Of a DNA stretch of 64,000 bases, positions 43,472 to 54,753 are shown one piece after another. Position 1 is the first letter of the stretch. Every line of letters starts with the position of its first letter. The position numbers and the translations under genes were made by a program. Under the pieces are notes generated by a model. That model did not search any database and had not been told where the DNA came from. It was given only the letters and a program-made list of their open reading frames with translations. Source of the DNA: Bremia lactucae (taxonomy: Eukaryota > Oomycota > Peronosporomycetes > Peronosporales > Peronosporaceae); the NCBI RefSeq assembly GCF_004359215.1, contig NC_090611.1, positions 69,856 through 133,855 on the forward strand. The letters run 5' to 3'.

Positions 43472-44959
43472 ATGATCGTCTCAAAGTCAAAGCGTCTCCG
43501 TTCTTTCCGCTATATGGCCAACCACTCCGCGGCCCCGCTGTCCTCGTCCAAGCCTAACGCGCACCCCCCCCTTCAGACGTCACGTACCCGCTTCTCAACC
43601 CACGCATCCGCATCTTCCGGGTCGTTCCTGTCCCCATCCACAACCTCTTTATCCACATTCGATCCAAAAGTCCCCCATTTCATGGCCCCGCGTCTTCAGT
43701 TTGAGACAAATAAAACCCCAAATGCTATCAATCGCTCTCACTTTGCGCTCGATTTGCACACGTGGACGTTTCTAAACCACGGTGCATTCGGCGCTTCTAC
43801 GCATGAAGCCATTAAAGCAGTCGAGTACTGGCATTCCCAGGCAAACAAACAGCCTCTAAAATTACACGATCGCGACCTGTTTCCCCTCCTCATGCAATCA
43901 ATTGAGGCATTAGCAACATTCCTTGAAGTCTCGAATCCCAAGGAATTAGTGCTTCTTCCGAACGCCACATCGGGCTTGCATGCCGTTCTCGCTTCGATCC
44001 TCCAGTCTCGGCTGGCGAAAGCAAAGACCGTGGTGCTTTTCTCCACCCGGTACGATGCCGTAAGGGCAATATTACAGTCTCTACAAGACACACACGAGCC
44101 TCACGTGCATGTGCATGAAGAGGAATTGAGTCTTAGTGACTCGTACGACGACAACAAAGTGCTAGACAAGTTAGAAAAGGCCTTTAAGGCCGTGGAAGCG
44201 TCTGGGCGATCTGTAACCCTCGTCGTCGTTGATCATATTACATCTACTACTGCTGTCTTAATGCCTTTACGAGCGATTATAGAGCGCTGTCACAGCCGTG
44301 GCCAAGGCGTTCCTGTGCTCGTGGATGGAGCACATGGGCCACTAAACATCCCTTTAGACCTTGATGCACTAAATGCGGATTATTATGTCGGAAATTGCCA
44401 CAAATGGCTCTGCGCGCCGCGCGGAGCGGCATTCTTGCATGTGAAACGCGTCGATGGACCGCGCATTTTGCCGCGGGTCGTTTCTTATGGCTATAAGGAC
44501 GGTATGCAACGGGCCTTCCTCTGTACGGGAATGCAAGACTACAGCGCGTGGCTCACGCTGCCGCATTGTCTTGCGTATTGGCGTCGTCAAGGCGTCGACG
44601 CGACGCGCGCGTATATGCACACGCTGGCGCACGAGGGCGCACGAGTGCTGTCGTGTCGATGGCACTTGTCCACGCACGTGCAAGCGCTGAAAGTGCCGCG
44701 TGTTAAACGCCATGCGATGCGATTGGTACAATTGCCTACGATGCAAACGCTCTGTGGCGGCGTGGTGGTGGACGAAAAAGCTCCGAACGCGACGTTGTCG
44801 GACGCCCAGCGCGTGCAAGATGCGCTCTATAGTCGGCATCGGATTGAGGTGCCGATCAAGTGCGTCGAACGGAGACTCTACGTCCGCATCTCGGCGCACG
44901 TGTACAATAATCTCGAGGACTTTGAGCGGCTTGCTGTGGCGATGATTGAGAGCGATTGA
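43472..44959 (+). CDS. Class-V aminotransferase (isopenicillin N epimerase / cysteine desulfurase-like)
   Basis: 495 residues from ATG 43472; the frame extends upstream but only with a GTG start, and ATG 43514 is an alternative. The first 75 residues are rich in Arg, Ser and hydroxylated residues and could be a mitochondrial presequence. The fold-type I PLP enzyme body starts at FLNHGAFGAS and includes LLPNATSGLHAVLAS, VDHITSTTAVLMPL, VDGAHGPLNIPLDLDAL (PLP-binding Asp) and YVGNCHKWLCAPRGAAFL, with the Schiff-base lysine in HKW. The family includes isopenicillin-N epimerase-like proteins of unknown substrate in eukaryotes. The gene begins about 260 bp from LTR E7, so its promoter may overlap repeat DNA. 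Confidence 0.85.
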   Translation: MIVSKSKRLRSFRYMANHSAAPLSSSKPNAHPPLQTSRTRFSTHASASSGSFLSPSTTSLSTFDPKVPHFMAPRLQFETNKTPNAINRSHFALDLHTWTFLNHGAFGASTHEAIKAVEYWHSQANKQPLKLHDRDLFPLLMQSIEALATFLEVSNPKELVLLPNATSGLHAVLASILQSRLAKAKTVVLFSTRYDAVRAILQSLQDTHEPHVHVHEEELSLSDSYDDNKVLDKLEKAFKAVEASGRSVTLVVVDHITSTTAVLMPLRAIIERCHSRGQGVPVLVDGAHGPLNIPLDLDALNADYYVGNCHKWLCAPRGAAFLHVKRVDGPRILPRVVSYGYKDGMQRAFLCTGMQDYSAWLTLPHCLAYWRRQGVDATRAYMHTLAHEGARVLSCRWHLSTHVQALKVPRVKRHAMRLVQLPTMQTLCGGVVVDEKAPNATLSDAQRVQDALYSRHRIEVPIKCVERRLYVRISAHVYNNLEDFERLAVAMIESD

Positions 44960-45581
44960 TACAGGAGCTGTAATAGCATGGGCTGCCACAGAGTGTCGTG
45001 GTGTTTGAGAATGATTGTCGATGGCGGGAGTGAATGTTTAATGGTTGCTAGTTCGAGGTCGACAGAATGATGCATCTGATGCCACATGAGCTACTTTGTG
45101 TAGCCAACTCATTCGTGACGGTACGAATAAGCACGCTTGTCCTTACGCTGCTTTTGCCACTCTGTGGGGCAAGATCGACCACATTTTTGAGACGAAACGC
45201 AAGTGTTCCTTTTCAAGTCAATGCACGGTGCACCGGCATACTTGACTCTTAAAACGTTTGATCTAAATTATGTCTTTTCTGCGCCTGGCTTCATGTGGAC
45301 GCATGTATCGCTTCTTGCCACGGAACCGCTCCATGCGCTCGCTTTTAATTCTTCTTGTCGTCTTTGCAAGCAGCATGTTTATGTGGACACAGCTTTACTT
45401 TAGATTAATTATGGCAAGACCCGAATGCTCTTGTATGCTCGAATTCGATGCATGAGCTCCATCGATGAAACAATAATTAAAGAAGTTAGTTTGTCTGAAG
45501 CATGTAGCCATCTTGATATCAATATCCATGAAAGTCCACTTTTGTCTTTTTAATACTGTGGCCGAAAATTTAAGGTATACG
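44960..45581. other. Intergenic region upstream of CWF19L1-like gene
   Basis: 622 bp without a supported gene. A 61-codon frame at 45270-45455 has a hydrophobic stretch, but no further support. Confidence 0.45.
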
Positions 45582-47482
45582 ATGCCCAAGGTGTTGCTGT
45601 GCGGGGCAGTACAGGGCCAATGGGAGCTTTTGTTCGAGCGCGTGCGCCGGCTCAATGCAGCAGCCAAGGAAAAGCCTTTTGAGGCGCTCGTGTGTATTAG
45701 TCGCTGCTTTCCACTTCCAGTTGATTACCTCGCGGGAGGTGATAAGCAGACGCCAATCCCCACGTATTTTTTACCAGCATATGAGGCCGCGCGCTTGTGG
45801 CAAGAAAATGCCAAGCAGATGGAAACATTTGACCACTTGAGCTCCGTGACGCAGCCATCGGCACCTGTAGAGATTGGCGAAGGCTTCTTTTGCCTGGCAG
45901 GGGCTGGAGTTGCAACTGTGCGTGAGTGCAGAATTAATAGTTTGCAAGGGCATTTTACTTATAAAAGTGACAGATTGCAGGACTTAAGATAGCTTATGTG
46001 TCGGGCACGGAGTCTCCTGGACAAAAGGACGAGAAAGGGGCAGTGTTGACGTATTCAAAAGCTTCGGTGCGTAACATGCTAAAGTTTTAAATGAGTGGGG
46101 TGAAATGATAGGGAACATTTGTACTGAAACAGGTTAATACTTTGGTGCAAGAGCTTCTTAACAGTCCCGAGCAAGGCGATGTCGATTTCTTGTTCACGGC
46201 GGATTGCCCAGCAAATTTTCAGCTATTGTTGCCGGAACAGCAACTTTCTCCTGGTTTGCAGGCCATGCGAGGAAGTGAAGCCATTTGCGAGCTGGTGCAA
46301 CAAGTTCATCCAAAGTACCACATCACAAGTCGTGGAGGCGATGGCAGTCGTGGCGATGTGTTTTATCAGCGATTGCCGTACGTGAGCGAAGTGACTGGTT
46401 CCAAACGGAAGCAACTCACGCGTCTGATTAATCTAAGTGGAGTCAACACCAGCAAAGACAAGACACGCAAGTATTTGCATGCGCTCCAAGTCGTGCCATT
46501 CCTGCAACAGAGTCCGGGAGATCGTCAGCATGTCGATATTCCGACAGGAACGACGCAAAACCCATATCTCTACGCGAAGCTCGAGCAACTTCGAAGCGAC
46601 GAGCAATCGATCTTAAAGCGGAGGAAGGTCGAAGGGCTCTCGACGGAGCAAATTGAGCAACTAACCGCCAAAAGTCGAGGCGATGCTCAATATTTTTACG
46701 ACGAGAAGTTGGCGGCCAAGGGTCAACGCAAGGGCGGGTTGATTCCAGGACAAGGGAAGAAGCCTCGTGTGGCAGACCGCACCGAGTGCTGGTTCTGTCT
46801 GTCTACGCCAAGCCTTGAGCGCCATTTGATTGTAAGCATTGGCCAAGAAGCGTATCTTGCGATACCCAAAGGAGCCATCTGTGAAGACCATGTGCTGATT
46901 GTACCCATTGCGCACGAAGCAACTACTTTAAAGCTTCAGGACGACACGTGGCGAGAAATGGAGCGCTTTAAAGCGGCGCTGCGTCGGTATTTCGCATCAC
47001 AGGACAAGGAGCTGCTGGTGATTGACCGCAATGTGGCGACACTGGGTGCTACGCATTGTCACTTGCAAGTCGTGGGGGTGCCGAAAGCTCTCGCGGGTAA
47101 TGCTTGCCGTATTTTTGAGACCGAAGGCGAGAAATACCACGTCACGTTTAAAAACATAGGGCATGATGGCGATGCGCAAGCCTCAGCGAGTACAGGGCCA
47201 CTGGAGCTACTGCGCCAAGAGACAAACGGCCAATCCTTCCTGTATGCCGAATTGCCAACTAGCGACGGGGGCACTTCTCAACTGCTTCATCGGGTCGAGG
47301 GCAAGCACTACGTCCAGTTTGGGCGACACGCAACTGCTTGTTTGCTAGGGATGCCGCGGCGTGCTAATTGGAAGTTCTGTGTGTTGCCTAAAGCAGAAGA
47401 AGAGGAGCTGACGCTTAAGTTCAAGAGGCAATGGAAAGCTTTTGACTTTACACTCACCGACAAGGATGACGAGGGAACTTAA
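45582..47482 (+). CDS. CWF19L1: CWF19-like splicing factor / lariat debranching cofactor (three exons)
   Basis: Exons 45582-45921, 45981-46066 and 46133-47482; introns 59 and 66 nt (donors GTGAGT and GTGCGT, acceptors TTGCAG and AACAG), about 591 residues. The N-terminus (KVLLCGAVQGQWELLFERV, then IAYVSGTESPG) is the metallophosphoesterase-like domain of CWF19L1/Drn1. The middle and C-terminus contain CwfJ domain 1, HIT-related (ECWFCLSTPSLERHLIVSIG, NVATLGATHCHLQVVGVPK), and CwfJ domain 2 (HYVQFGRHATACLLGMPRRANW). Yeast Drn1 binds the lariat debranching enzyme, so a role in intron turnover is expected. Note that the HIT-like block reads THCHLQ rather than a full HxHxH triad. Confidence 0.9.
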
Positions 47483-47563
47483 TATTAGATACGGCGAGGC
47501 CGGTTAAGCAGAAGATCAATATGATAGAACGATGGCGAGAGACATAATCTTGTAAGTCAGGCT

Positions 47564-47881
47564 TCATGATGCCTTCTTGTTGCTAAACACGGTGTGCCTT
47601 GCGTCTGTCTTGCGTTTCGCTTGAACAGCTGCCGGTGATCCCGACATTGTCTTGTTTCCCATGCCGTCCGAAACGACAGGGCATTCTTGCAGCGCCTCGG
47701 CGATCTGCTTCTTATAGTCGACGCCGTAAATATCACACCACGCTTTCTCGCCTTCCGAAATAGGTGGAATGTTCGTCTTGCGCGCTGATGCGGAAGACTG
47801 CTGCAGCAACCGCGAGGGCGTCGAAGATTTGATGCAGCGGGCTGCGGCTTTCGGTAGGCGGAGAGCGGTGTAGTTGATCAT
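47564..47881 (-). CDS. Small basic protein, possibly mitochondrial
   Basis: 105 residues from ATG 47881; a longer open frame reaches 48037 but its upstream part is not protein-like. The N-terminus MINYTALRLPKAAARCIKSS and the following SRLLQQSSASARK are Arg/Ser/Ala-rich without acids, typical of a mitochondrial presequence. The remainder includes EKAWCDIYGVDYKKQIAEAL and CPVVSDGMGNKTMSGS. I do not recognise the family. It is tail-to-tail with the CWF19L1-like gene (81 bp between stops). Confidence 0.6.
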   Translation of the reverse strand: MINYTALRLPKAAARCIKSSTPSRLLQQSSASARKTNIPPISEGEKAWCDIYGVDYKKQIAEALQECPVVSDGMGNKTMSGSPAAVQAKRKTDARHTVFSNKKAS

Positions 47882-48398
47882 GATATTGACGGAGTTCGAG
47901 GTGATCTTTTTTTGATGCGAGTGCTGCAGAGGAAATTGCAAAGTGAGGTTGAAGGGAAACTTGTCGAATGAAAACAATTGCGGGGCGAAACGACGTTTTG
48001 CAGGGTGGCAGATAAGCTTTTCGTCTCGTTTCTGCACATGTAGCTATGTAAAACTTGCGTTTCGTTTGCCATCCCATGATGGACGATACTTCAAGTGCCA
48101 TCGTGACGCAGGCGAATCGGTCGCAGGAATGACTAAAGAAGGGCTTTGATGATGATGATAGAAAAGGTTTTGACGCGCAGTGGCTGTTGCCGGGAAACCC
48201 ATAAAACATCCAGAGCTCGACGTGCCGCTGCGCCGTGGCAGTAAAATTTAGCAATTCTGATCTCGCAATCAACTTGATTGGGTGCACTGCATTGCGATTC
48301 TAGAAGCAACAACGAGTCGGTTTTTGCAATCGGGACTTGTTACCAGTCCTATATTTAGTACCCATTTTTACAGTCATAAAAAGACCCAAATTAATTGT
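47882..48398. other. Intergenic region between small protein gene and SAC1
   Basis: No supported gene; overlapping frames here on both strands are not conserved-looking. Confidence 0.4.
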
Positions 48399-50493
48399 TT
48401 AGCGTTTCCACGAAGTCATGCAGCCATCTTGAGGACGAAGACTCGGCAGCCGCACCAGCTTCTCCCCAAGCATATTTCCTTTCTTCACAAGCACAACAAG
48501 CAGGCCTGCGCAAATGAGGAGCGTGAGGAGTACAGAGCGGAGCAGCCGCTCAATCACGTGGCTCTGACGACCACTTCGCAGCGTTTCGACGAGGAAAAAG
48601 GCCGCTACCAGCCCCAGTAGCTTTGTGAGGATCGATTCGAGTGTCTCGCGCTGTGATCGAAACGGCGAAGGTTTGCTGCGTGATATTGTGAAGCGCCCAA
48701 GCAGCAAGTCCAGCACATCCTGTCGATGCCCGTCCATAAAGTTGTTGATGATGTATCGCAAGCACGAGTTATAACCATCCATTAATGCGCCCTTCTTGGT
48801 GCGCTTGCCAGTGCGTGTAAAGTCAGTCTTGAGCGCTCCTGTGCCGGCGTACAAGAGGCTGATGGCGTCTGCGTTGTTTCCCCACACGCGCTTGAAGGTG
48901 GCTTCAAACCCGCTAAATGGGGAGCTCAAGACATTTCCTTGGAGTGCCTCGGTCTCATTAAGTTGCAGCAAGACATTGCGGCGGCCAAAAAGCGACTGAA
49001 GGGGTACATAAAAAGAAGAGTGAGGTTGGCAATGGATACTCTGTCAAATAAAAATGAACGAACGACTGACCTGTACGACGTTTGTGCGATCGAGATTGTC
49101 CATGCAATTTGTACGCACCACACCCGACTGTCTGCTGACAACACGTCCATCTGCACTTTCGCAAAAGTAACTAAAACGGTATTTGTGTACAACTATAAGC
49201 AATCTTTTGTTTCATTTCCGGTGTTGCTACGTACCCATGATCGAGAAAATCAGTATCAACCTGTTTAATCAGCTTCTCAAGGTTATTCCACTTCATATTG
49301 CGACACTCGTGATGGAAATCGAACCAAACTAAACGCACAGCGGCAAGAATGTGCGAGTCCATTGTGGCGGCACCGGCCACAGTTTTTGTCACTGCTTCGC
49401 CGAGTTTCAACTGGTCCTTTTTCTTATCAATGAGATTAATGAGTAAAACACGGCCATAGAGCGAAATCAACTCGTATGCGTGTTTTTGAAACGCGGCTAC
49501 ATCGCGTTCAACGTCGCCAGCACGGTAAACGAGGGGTGCGTACTTCATCGTGGCCGGAGAGCTCCAGTACACTGGAATCGATCCACGAATTTGCACAAAA
49601 GACGTTTGTTTGCCATCTGGAAACAGGCAAATTTGCTCGGTTTCCACGAAATTGGCTACATTTCCGTCGTCATCGATGCCGCGCATTGTAAATCGCATGC
49701 CCTGGCGCTTGCACGACCGTCGCGAGATGTACAGCATACGAAATGTTTTGTCGTTGACTTGCAGCTTCTCTGTCAGCTCAATGTGTGCTTGCATCATGGG
49801 CGTCAGCCACTCGTAAAATTTTTGCTCTGTTGCCATAATGTTGCACGCATGAGTAACAAAAAAACTGGCTAAGCGATGATCCTACCAATCAGAGCCGAGC
49901 ACAGCGACTTGTTCCAGAAAAAACGGTCATCCGCACGCTCGGCAATTGTGCCAGATTTGCCGTCAAAAGCCGCAATTCCTGCAACAGTGGCAACATGGAA
50001 ATTAAAAAGTGTGGCACGATTGCATGCAAATAACCTTACGTTGCAGAGTGTGTGTCAAATCATAGTCTTTTGAAAAATGCAACTTTTGAGCCGCAATATT
50101 ACCAACTATCATGTTTATATACGTGCGTTCGTCCTCTTCTTGCTGTGGCGAAAGTATCGGCAAGTCTTGCGTCGGAATAAGCAACAGCTCGAGCTGCTGC
50201 ACGACACGAATCTCAGTGCCCTTCACACCTTTGCATACTAATTTTGATTGCGTCACGACGGCTAGATACGGACCACGCAGCAGCCAAAAAATGCCGTAGA
50301 TGGCATCAAAAGCCATTCGACGGCCGTGCACATGTTGGAAATCCTTGTCATGTTCCACACTAAGGTCCAGTGATGCATCACAGGACACTAAGCGTGGAAT
50401 ATGAAGACGGAGCGGGTGTAGCGGGTGCAAAAGCACCAGGTTATCGTCTTGCACGACCAGCTCATAGTGCTTCTTCTTGTCGGCGATCGGCAT
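48399..50493 (-). CDS. SAC1: SAC1-type phosphoinositide phosphatase (five exons)
   Basis: Exons 50493-50040, 49978-49886, 49826-49235, 49134-49071 and 48995-48399; introns 61, 59, 100 and 75 nt, phase kept, 599 residues (family about 590). The Sac domain includes [39 protein letters not shown] and [18 protein letters not shown]. The small fourth exon carries the catalytic CX5R motif [34 protein letters not shown] follows. Two hydrophobic C-terminal segments (about residues 500-580) fit the ER/Golgi membrane anchor of Sac1. It should dephosphorylate PI4P and keep ER-Golgi PI4P gradients. The exon-4 acceptor is ambiguous by three bases (CAG|CAG). Confidence 0.93.
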
Positions 50494-50676
50494 GAGACAA
50501 CGTGGTACTGAAAGGAATTGCGCGAAGATACGAAAACAATTTAAAAATGAATAAAGGGGTACACAGGGCTAAGTGCGAATTACATCCAATCGGCATTGTT
50601 GTCTGTATGCGAGTCAATTTAAACACTTCTTTTGGTAAGCGAGGCAATTTTAAACACTGCTTTTGGCTGTTTCTTA

Positions 50677-51828
50677 TCAAGCCGGAAACGGGTGCAAATG
50701 AATCGAAGATGACATGCGGAAGTTATGCAGAGTCGAGCTTTCGCGATAGTCACTGTGGTTTAATCCTTGCGTTGTCAAGGACCCAAAGCATCCTCCTGTC
50801 GTTGCACTAAGTACCGATTGACTCTTTTCCAGTTGCTCTAAGATTGCTTCCCCTTCCATCTGTTGGTGCCGCATCCACGCCGCAGCAGCTTGGTCCCGTG
50901 TTTGTAACGCTGGATAGATGAGAACATCGTGGAGCATACTGCCCGCAAATGCCCCGAGTAATGGGCCAAATAAATAAACCCAACAGGCTTCGCGCCGTTC
51001 ACCCGGTAGCGCAACTGACCCCCAACCGGCAATAGCAGCCACGATTCTCGGTCCTAAATCTCGAGCCGGGTTCAGGCATGCCTGAGTAAAAGGCGTCATC
51101 ACTAATGTAAGAGCTGCTAGAGCTACACCAATGTAAAAAGGGGCCAACAACGTGGACGGTAGTCGAGACACGATAGCGCTTTTATTACTTTCTTGTACTC
51201 TTGCTGCTGAGCTCGTAAAGGCGACGTCCCCAGCGGGTTGGATCGGGTGTCGAACAACCAGATGGGTTAGTACAAGGATGAGTGTACCCATTGCCTCTAA
51301 AACAAACGCTCCGGCAGCTGAAACATCACTCTTGGTCCAAGATGTTACATTGTTGCCTTGTTCATTCACCAGTTGCGGATGGGGGTACGAACATCCAAAA
51401 GCACTGGCGGAGAGGGAAGACTGAGGGGTACCCCGAATTAAGTGCAACCGGTTTTCATACCGTTTAATGCCCGATCCGAACATGAGGTATACGGCAAACC
51501 CCGCTAAGGTTGCACCTAAGAACTGAGATAAGATGTACACAGGCAGTTTACGCTTTGGAAACGCATTTTTGGTGTATGGGGACATTGCAATTGCTAGCGT
51601 CACGGCAGGATTCAGATGAGCGCCAGATCCTGGAGACGCAAGAAATGTTGCGAGCATTGCCGCAAATCCCCAGCCAGCGGCAACAGTTCCCACTGCCATA
51701 GTGTACGAATTGGCATCGGTGAATGTAGCAGTGGCAATACTTGCCGTGCCTAAAAAGACCATTACAAACGTGCCAACGAATTCTGATGCGCACTCAAATG
51801 CCATTGACCGGAACAATGCAAAGAGCAT
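50677..51828 (-). CDS. Aquaglyceroporin (MIP family)
   Basis: 383 residues from ATG 51828; a downstream ATG before AFECASEFVG is an alternative start. Both pore motifs are present: GSGAHLNPAVTLA (NPA 1) and QACLNPARDLGPR (NPA 2). The Asp after NPAR is the glycerol-facilitator signature, so glycerol and small solutes as well as water are likely substrates. Six hydrophobic segments are visible. An insert between segments 3 and 4 (FGSGIKRYENRLHLIRGTPQ and following) and a hydrophilic C-tail of about 65 residues extend it beyond typical length. The start of SAC1 lies 183 bp downstream, same strand. Confidence 0.92.
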   Translation of the reverse strand: MLFALFRSMAFECASEFVGTFVMVFLGTASIATATFTDANSYTMAVGTVAAGWGFAAMLATFLASPGSGAHLNPAVTLAIAMSPYTKNAFPKRKLPVYILSQFLGATLAGFAVYLMFGSGIKRYENRLHLIRGTPQSSLSASAFGCSYPHPQLVNEQGNNVTSWTKSDVSAAGAFVLEAMGTLILVLTHLVVRHPIQPAGDVAFTSSAARVQESNKSAIVSRLPSTLLAPFYIGVALAALTLVMTPFTQACLNPARDLGPRIVAAIAGWGSVALPGERREACWVYLFGPLLGAFAGSMLHDVLIYPALQTRDQAAAAWMRHQQMEGEAILEQLEKSQSVLSATTGGCFGSLTTQGLNHSDYRESSTLHNFRMSSSIHLHPFPA

Positions 51829-52067
51829 GATGTGTACATGCAAACGCTTGTTTTAAAAATGTGCTTTTAAAATGACATACAAATGCAAGTGGCTCTTTTC
51901 TTTTGTCTTTCTAACCGTTTTGTCCGTCAAGGCAAATAAACCGTCGTTTTTGCCAATCGGCAACTAACGCTTCGACAGGCGGCAAAACGAAGTAAAGTCC
52001 ATCAGACCGTTATCATAGAAGCGTGCGAATCGAAGTGCAGGCGTTACGGTCCAGAAGCTACCTGTGA

Positions 52068-52903
52068 TTACACGTCGGCTGGTCCTGTGGGAGGCAAGTT
52101 AGCAGAGCCGCTTGGTAGCACGTAGGCAAAAGTTCTGCTCCCTAAAAACGTTAAATACGGTTTTGCGTCTGTGCCGACTTGCGGTATAAAATTTCGGCCG
52201 TCCCAATAAGTTCGACGAGTCCAGCCTGCTAGTTGCGTACATCGAAGCAGCAAGTGTCCATGCTCTTCGGTCAGAGCATTTACACGACACAAGACATGTG
52301 CGACACAGTCACGAAGGGCAATGCTTCGAGCCGCAGCGCTGGCAACTTCTTGCATTGCTGATTCTTTTTTAGAGATTTTGTGCTTTTTCATTTGCCCTTC
52401 AGTTTTATCAAGGACTGTACCCACTTTTTTCAGTTCGCCACCCCCTGGCGCGCAAGTGGCAACATCAAAATGGTCAAATTTGTCGACGTCGCCCCCACTT
52501 GTGCTACCAATTGCCAAAATAAGATCTTCCATTCCTTGAATAGGGACATTTAACACTAATGAAATCAATTGCAAGTCAATGTAATTCGGCAACTTTACTA
52601 AAAAAATGCAAGCAAAAAACAAGGCGGCAGACCAAAGATGGCTCCGGATTGGCTCAAAAATTTGGCCGTGTATCTTGAGGATTTGATCGAGCAAATAAAG
52701 TTTCCCTGTTGCGCAAATAATTACACATCTTAATTAAACGAAAGTAATGCCAAAGTGCCCACCTGATTGGTAACAGCCGTCAACCAAGTAATTGTCATTA
52801 GGCTCCGTGTACGGCCATCGCTGCTGCGCGATGAGAGTAAGCAAACTGGATTTGGGTACAGCAGCCGCGAAAGCATGTCTTTTTTCACCGCCACCCAATC
52901 CAT
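52068..52903 (-). CDS. Flavin reductase-like domain protein (three exons)
   Basis: Exons 52903-52763, 52705-52633 and 52555-52068; introns 57 and 77 nt (donors GTGGGC and GTCTGC, acceptors CAACAG and CATTAG), phase kept, about 233 residues. The spliced reading yields a coherent flavin-reductase (DIM6/NTAB-type) fold: LLYPNPVCLLSSRSSDGRTR, LMTITWLTAVTNQ, GNFICSIKSSRYTAKFL, FVLNVPIQGMEDLILAIGST, DKFDHF, DCVAHVLCRVNAL, HGHLLLRC, YWDGRNFIPQ and PYLTFLGSRTFAYV. The domain binds FMN; physiological partner unknown. Unspliced frames here look like unrelated proteins, which makes the exon model convincing. It is divergent from the J-domain gene. Confidence 0.85.
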
Positions 52904-53129
52904 AAAGTGTCTCGTCTATCCTTCTCAGTGCTTGTAATACGAAAACTGCCTGTAAACCTATTGCTGCTTCGCTTATGTTGCTCTGGAACGCACAAAGCCA
53001 GTCCGAAACGACCTTGTTTGCCTGAACTCGCACTTAATCGAGTGACGTGCCCCATGCGACCCCTTTGCCACCAAGAACTAACTTGACCGAGTCGGAATCG
53101 TCGAGGCAGGCGACCTTTCTTTAAGTAGA
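52904..53129. promoter_or_regulatory. Divergent promoter region
   Basis: 226 bp between the flavin-reductase gene (minus) and the J-domain gene (plus) must serve both starts. No specific element identified. Confidence 0.4.
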
Positions 53130-54753
53130 ATGGCACTCGGCAAGAAGAAGGTTTCGAGCATGGTCTACTACGATCTCATGGGCGTTTCGGCGGATGCCAC
53201 GCCCGAACAGATCAAGAAAGCGTACCGTAAGAAGGCCCTGCAGCTCCATCCTGACAAGCGCGGCAACACACCCGAGTCACAGGAAGAGTTTACACGCATG
53301 AAACAAGCGTATGATGTCCTGTCCGACCCGCAAAAGCGTGAAGTTTACGATCAGTACGTGAAGCCGTTTTTCAATCTCGGTGTTTTTTTTTCGTTCTCCT
53401 TTTGTTGCGTAGTGAGTGGCTAAAGTGTGTATCCATGTGCTAAACAGAGTGGGTGAAGATGGCATTAAACTCATGGAAGATTATGGCAACATGAGTCCGG
53501 AAGAAATGTCCATGCTACTGTTCCGCTCAATGGGCGCAGTTGGGGCCAAGGGCAAGTGTATCCTCATCTTGCTCGTATCCGCGCTATTTGCCTTCTTCCT
53601 CCTTATTCCAAGTACGGTAAACATCTTGCTTTATTCATGCTTACGAATCTGTGCCTAATGCATTAAATTATGTACATATCTAGTCTTTTGGTGCCTTCGA
53701 GCGGATGCAACCATTTCAATGAACTGGGCCGTTGTGTGTATCCCCCTCTGGATCGCAGACGCCATTTATTACTGCTGTTTGGGCTGCGTTCTTGCGTCCT
53801 CGGACAGTCACGCGGACGCGGAGGAAGAAGTGAAGCGGAAACCGCCTTTATACAAGCTCTACTCGTTTTTCAAGGCCTTGCTGTTGCTCGTGCTGCAAAT
53901 ATTTATCGCTCTCAAGCTTAATAACGATATCAACTGGACCGTCATTGAAGTATTAGTGCCGTACTTTATCTATGACGGATTAAACCAATTGCAAGCACTA
54001 GCTGGAGGAATCTTAGGCTATAATATGCTCACGAAAACCAGTGAAGGAGCTGGCGTTTCTCAGACCGAAACGATCACGAAACAACGCTCTGCGCTCGTGG
54101 CAGCTGTGCTGAAAAAGGTGCTTTTAAACGCTGCTCGGATAACTCAGGCCGTGCTACTTGGTTTGAAAATCGACGGAGACTTGAAGGATACGAGCTGGTG
54201 GCTCGTATTCATCCCCGTGTGGCTCTACATTGGGTTTTTCCTATCGTTTCCAGTCAGGAAGTACGTTCGTGGGAAGACGCGGACCCCAAAGCCTGAGCCC
54301 GAGACGTCGCCACAGCAGCACGATGCGTACACGCGCGAGTCCGTGGCGAAAGACGAAGACGAGGCTGTAGCCAAGTTCCCGCTGCTAGACGCGCTGTGCA
54401 CAATTTCGGTCATTCTGGCCCTCATGTCGCCGTTTTTGATCTTGTCGGCACGACTTCAGAATGGGTCTTTTTCCACCATTTTTGTGCTGTTGCCATGGCT
54501 CATTTTGGTTGGTTTTGGTCTATTGTTGCTGCTGTGTAATTTGGTTGCCAACATTTTTTTGTGTGTGTGTTCTGATTGGTAGGTTGGCCTTGTGTTTTGC
54601 TTTATTTGCTGTGCCATTTCGTGCATCAGTTTAAATGACTCGGATGATGGCAACACACGTGATCAGGCAACAGCGCCGAATGCACGAGGGTCGCCGTCGA
54701 CAGAGGAAGGTGCGGGTGCACGTGCTGATTACGTTTCTGTGGATATGGATTAA
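53130..54753 (+). CDS. J-domain protein with multipass membrane C-terminus (four exons)
   Basis: Proposed exons: 53130-53379, 53450-53611, 53684-54507, 54583-54753 (introns 70, 72, 75 nt), 468 residues in one phase. Residues about 12-75 form a J-domain (YYDLMGVSADATPEQIKKAY, the HPD motif in LQLHPDKRG, REVYDQY). EDGIKLMEDYGNMSPEEMSM follows. Then come at least seven hydrophobic segments, as in TMEM-type proteins, and an acidic cytosolic-type tail (DSDDGNTRDQAT). The first splice is the least certain: the expected direct join DQY-GEDG needs no canonical donor-acceptor pair, and the model used inserts VKPFFNLV. The last intron is inferred from the open 57-codon exon after 54583. Likely an endomembrane Hsp70 recruiter. 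Confidence 0.75.

Noticed and set aside
45270..45455. 61-codon frame with a hydrophobic segment
   Set aside because: Too short, no conserved features, overlaps other frames in the promoter region of the CWF19L1-like gene.
48282..48620. 112-codon plus-strand frame overlapping the end of SAC1
   Set aside because: Antisense to a well-supported exon; composition is low-quality and without features.
52734..53033. Open minus-strand frame that looks like a separate protein
   Set aside because: A different frame of the same DNA gives a spliced flavin-reductase domain with correct phase, which explains the region better.
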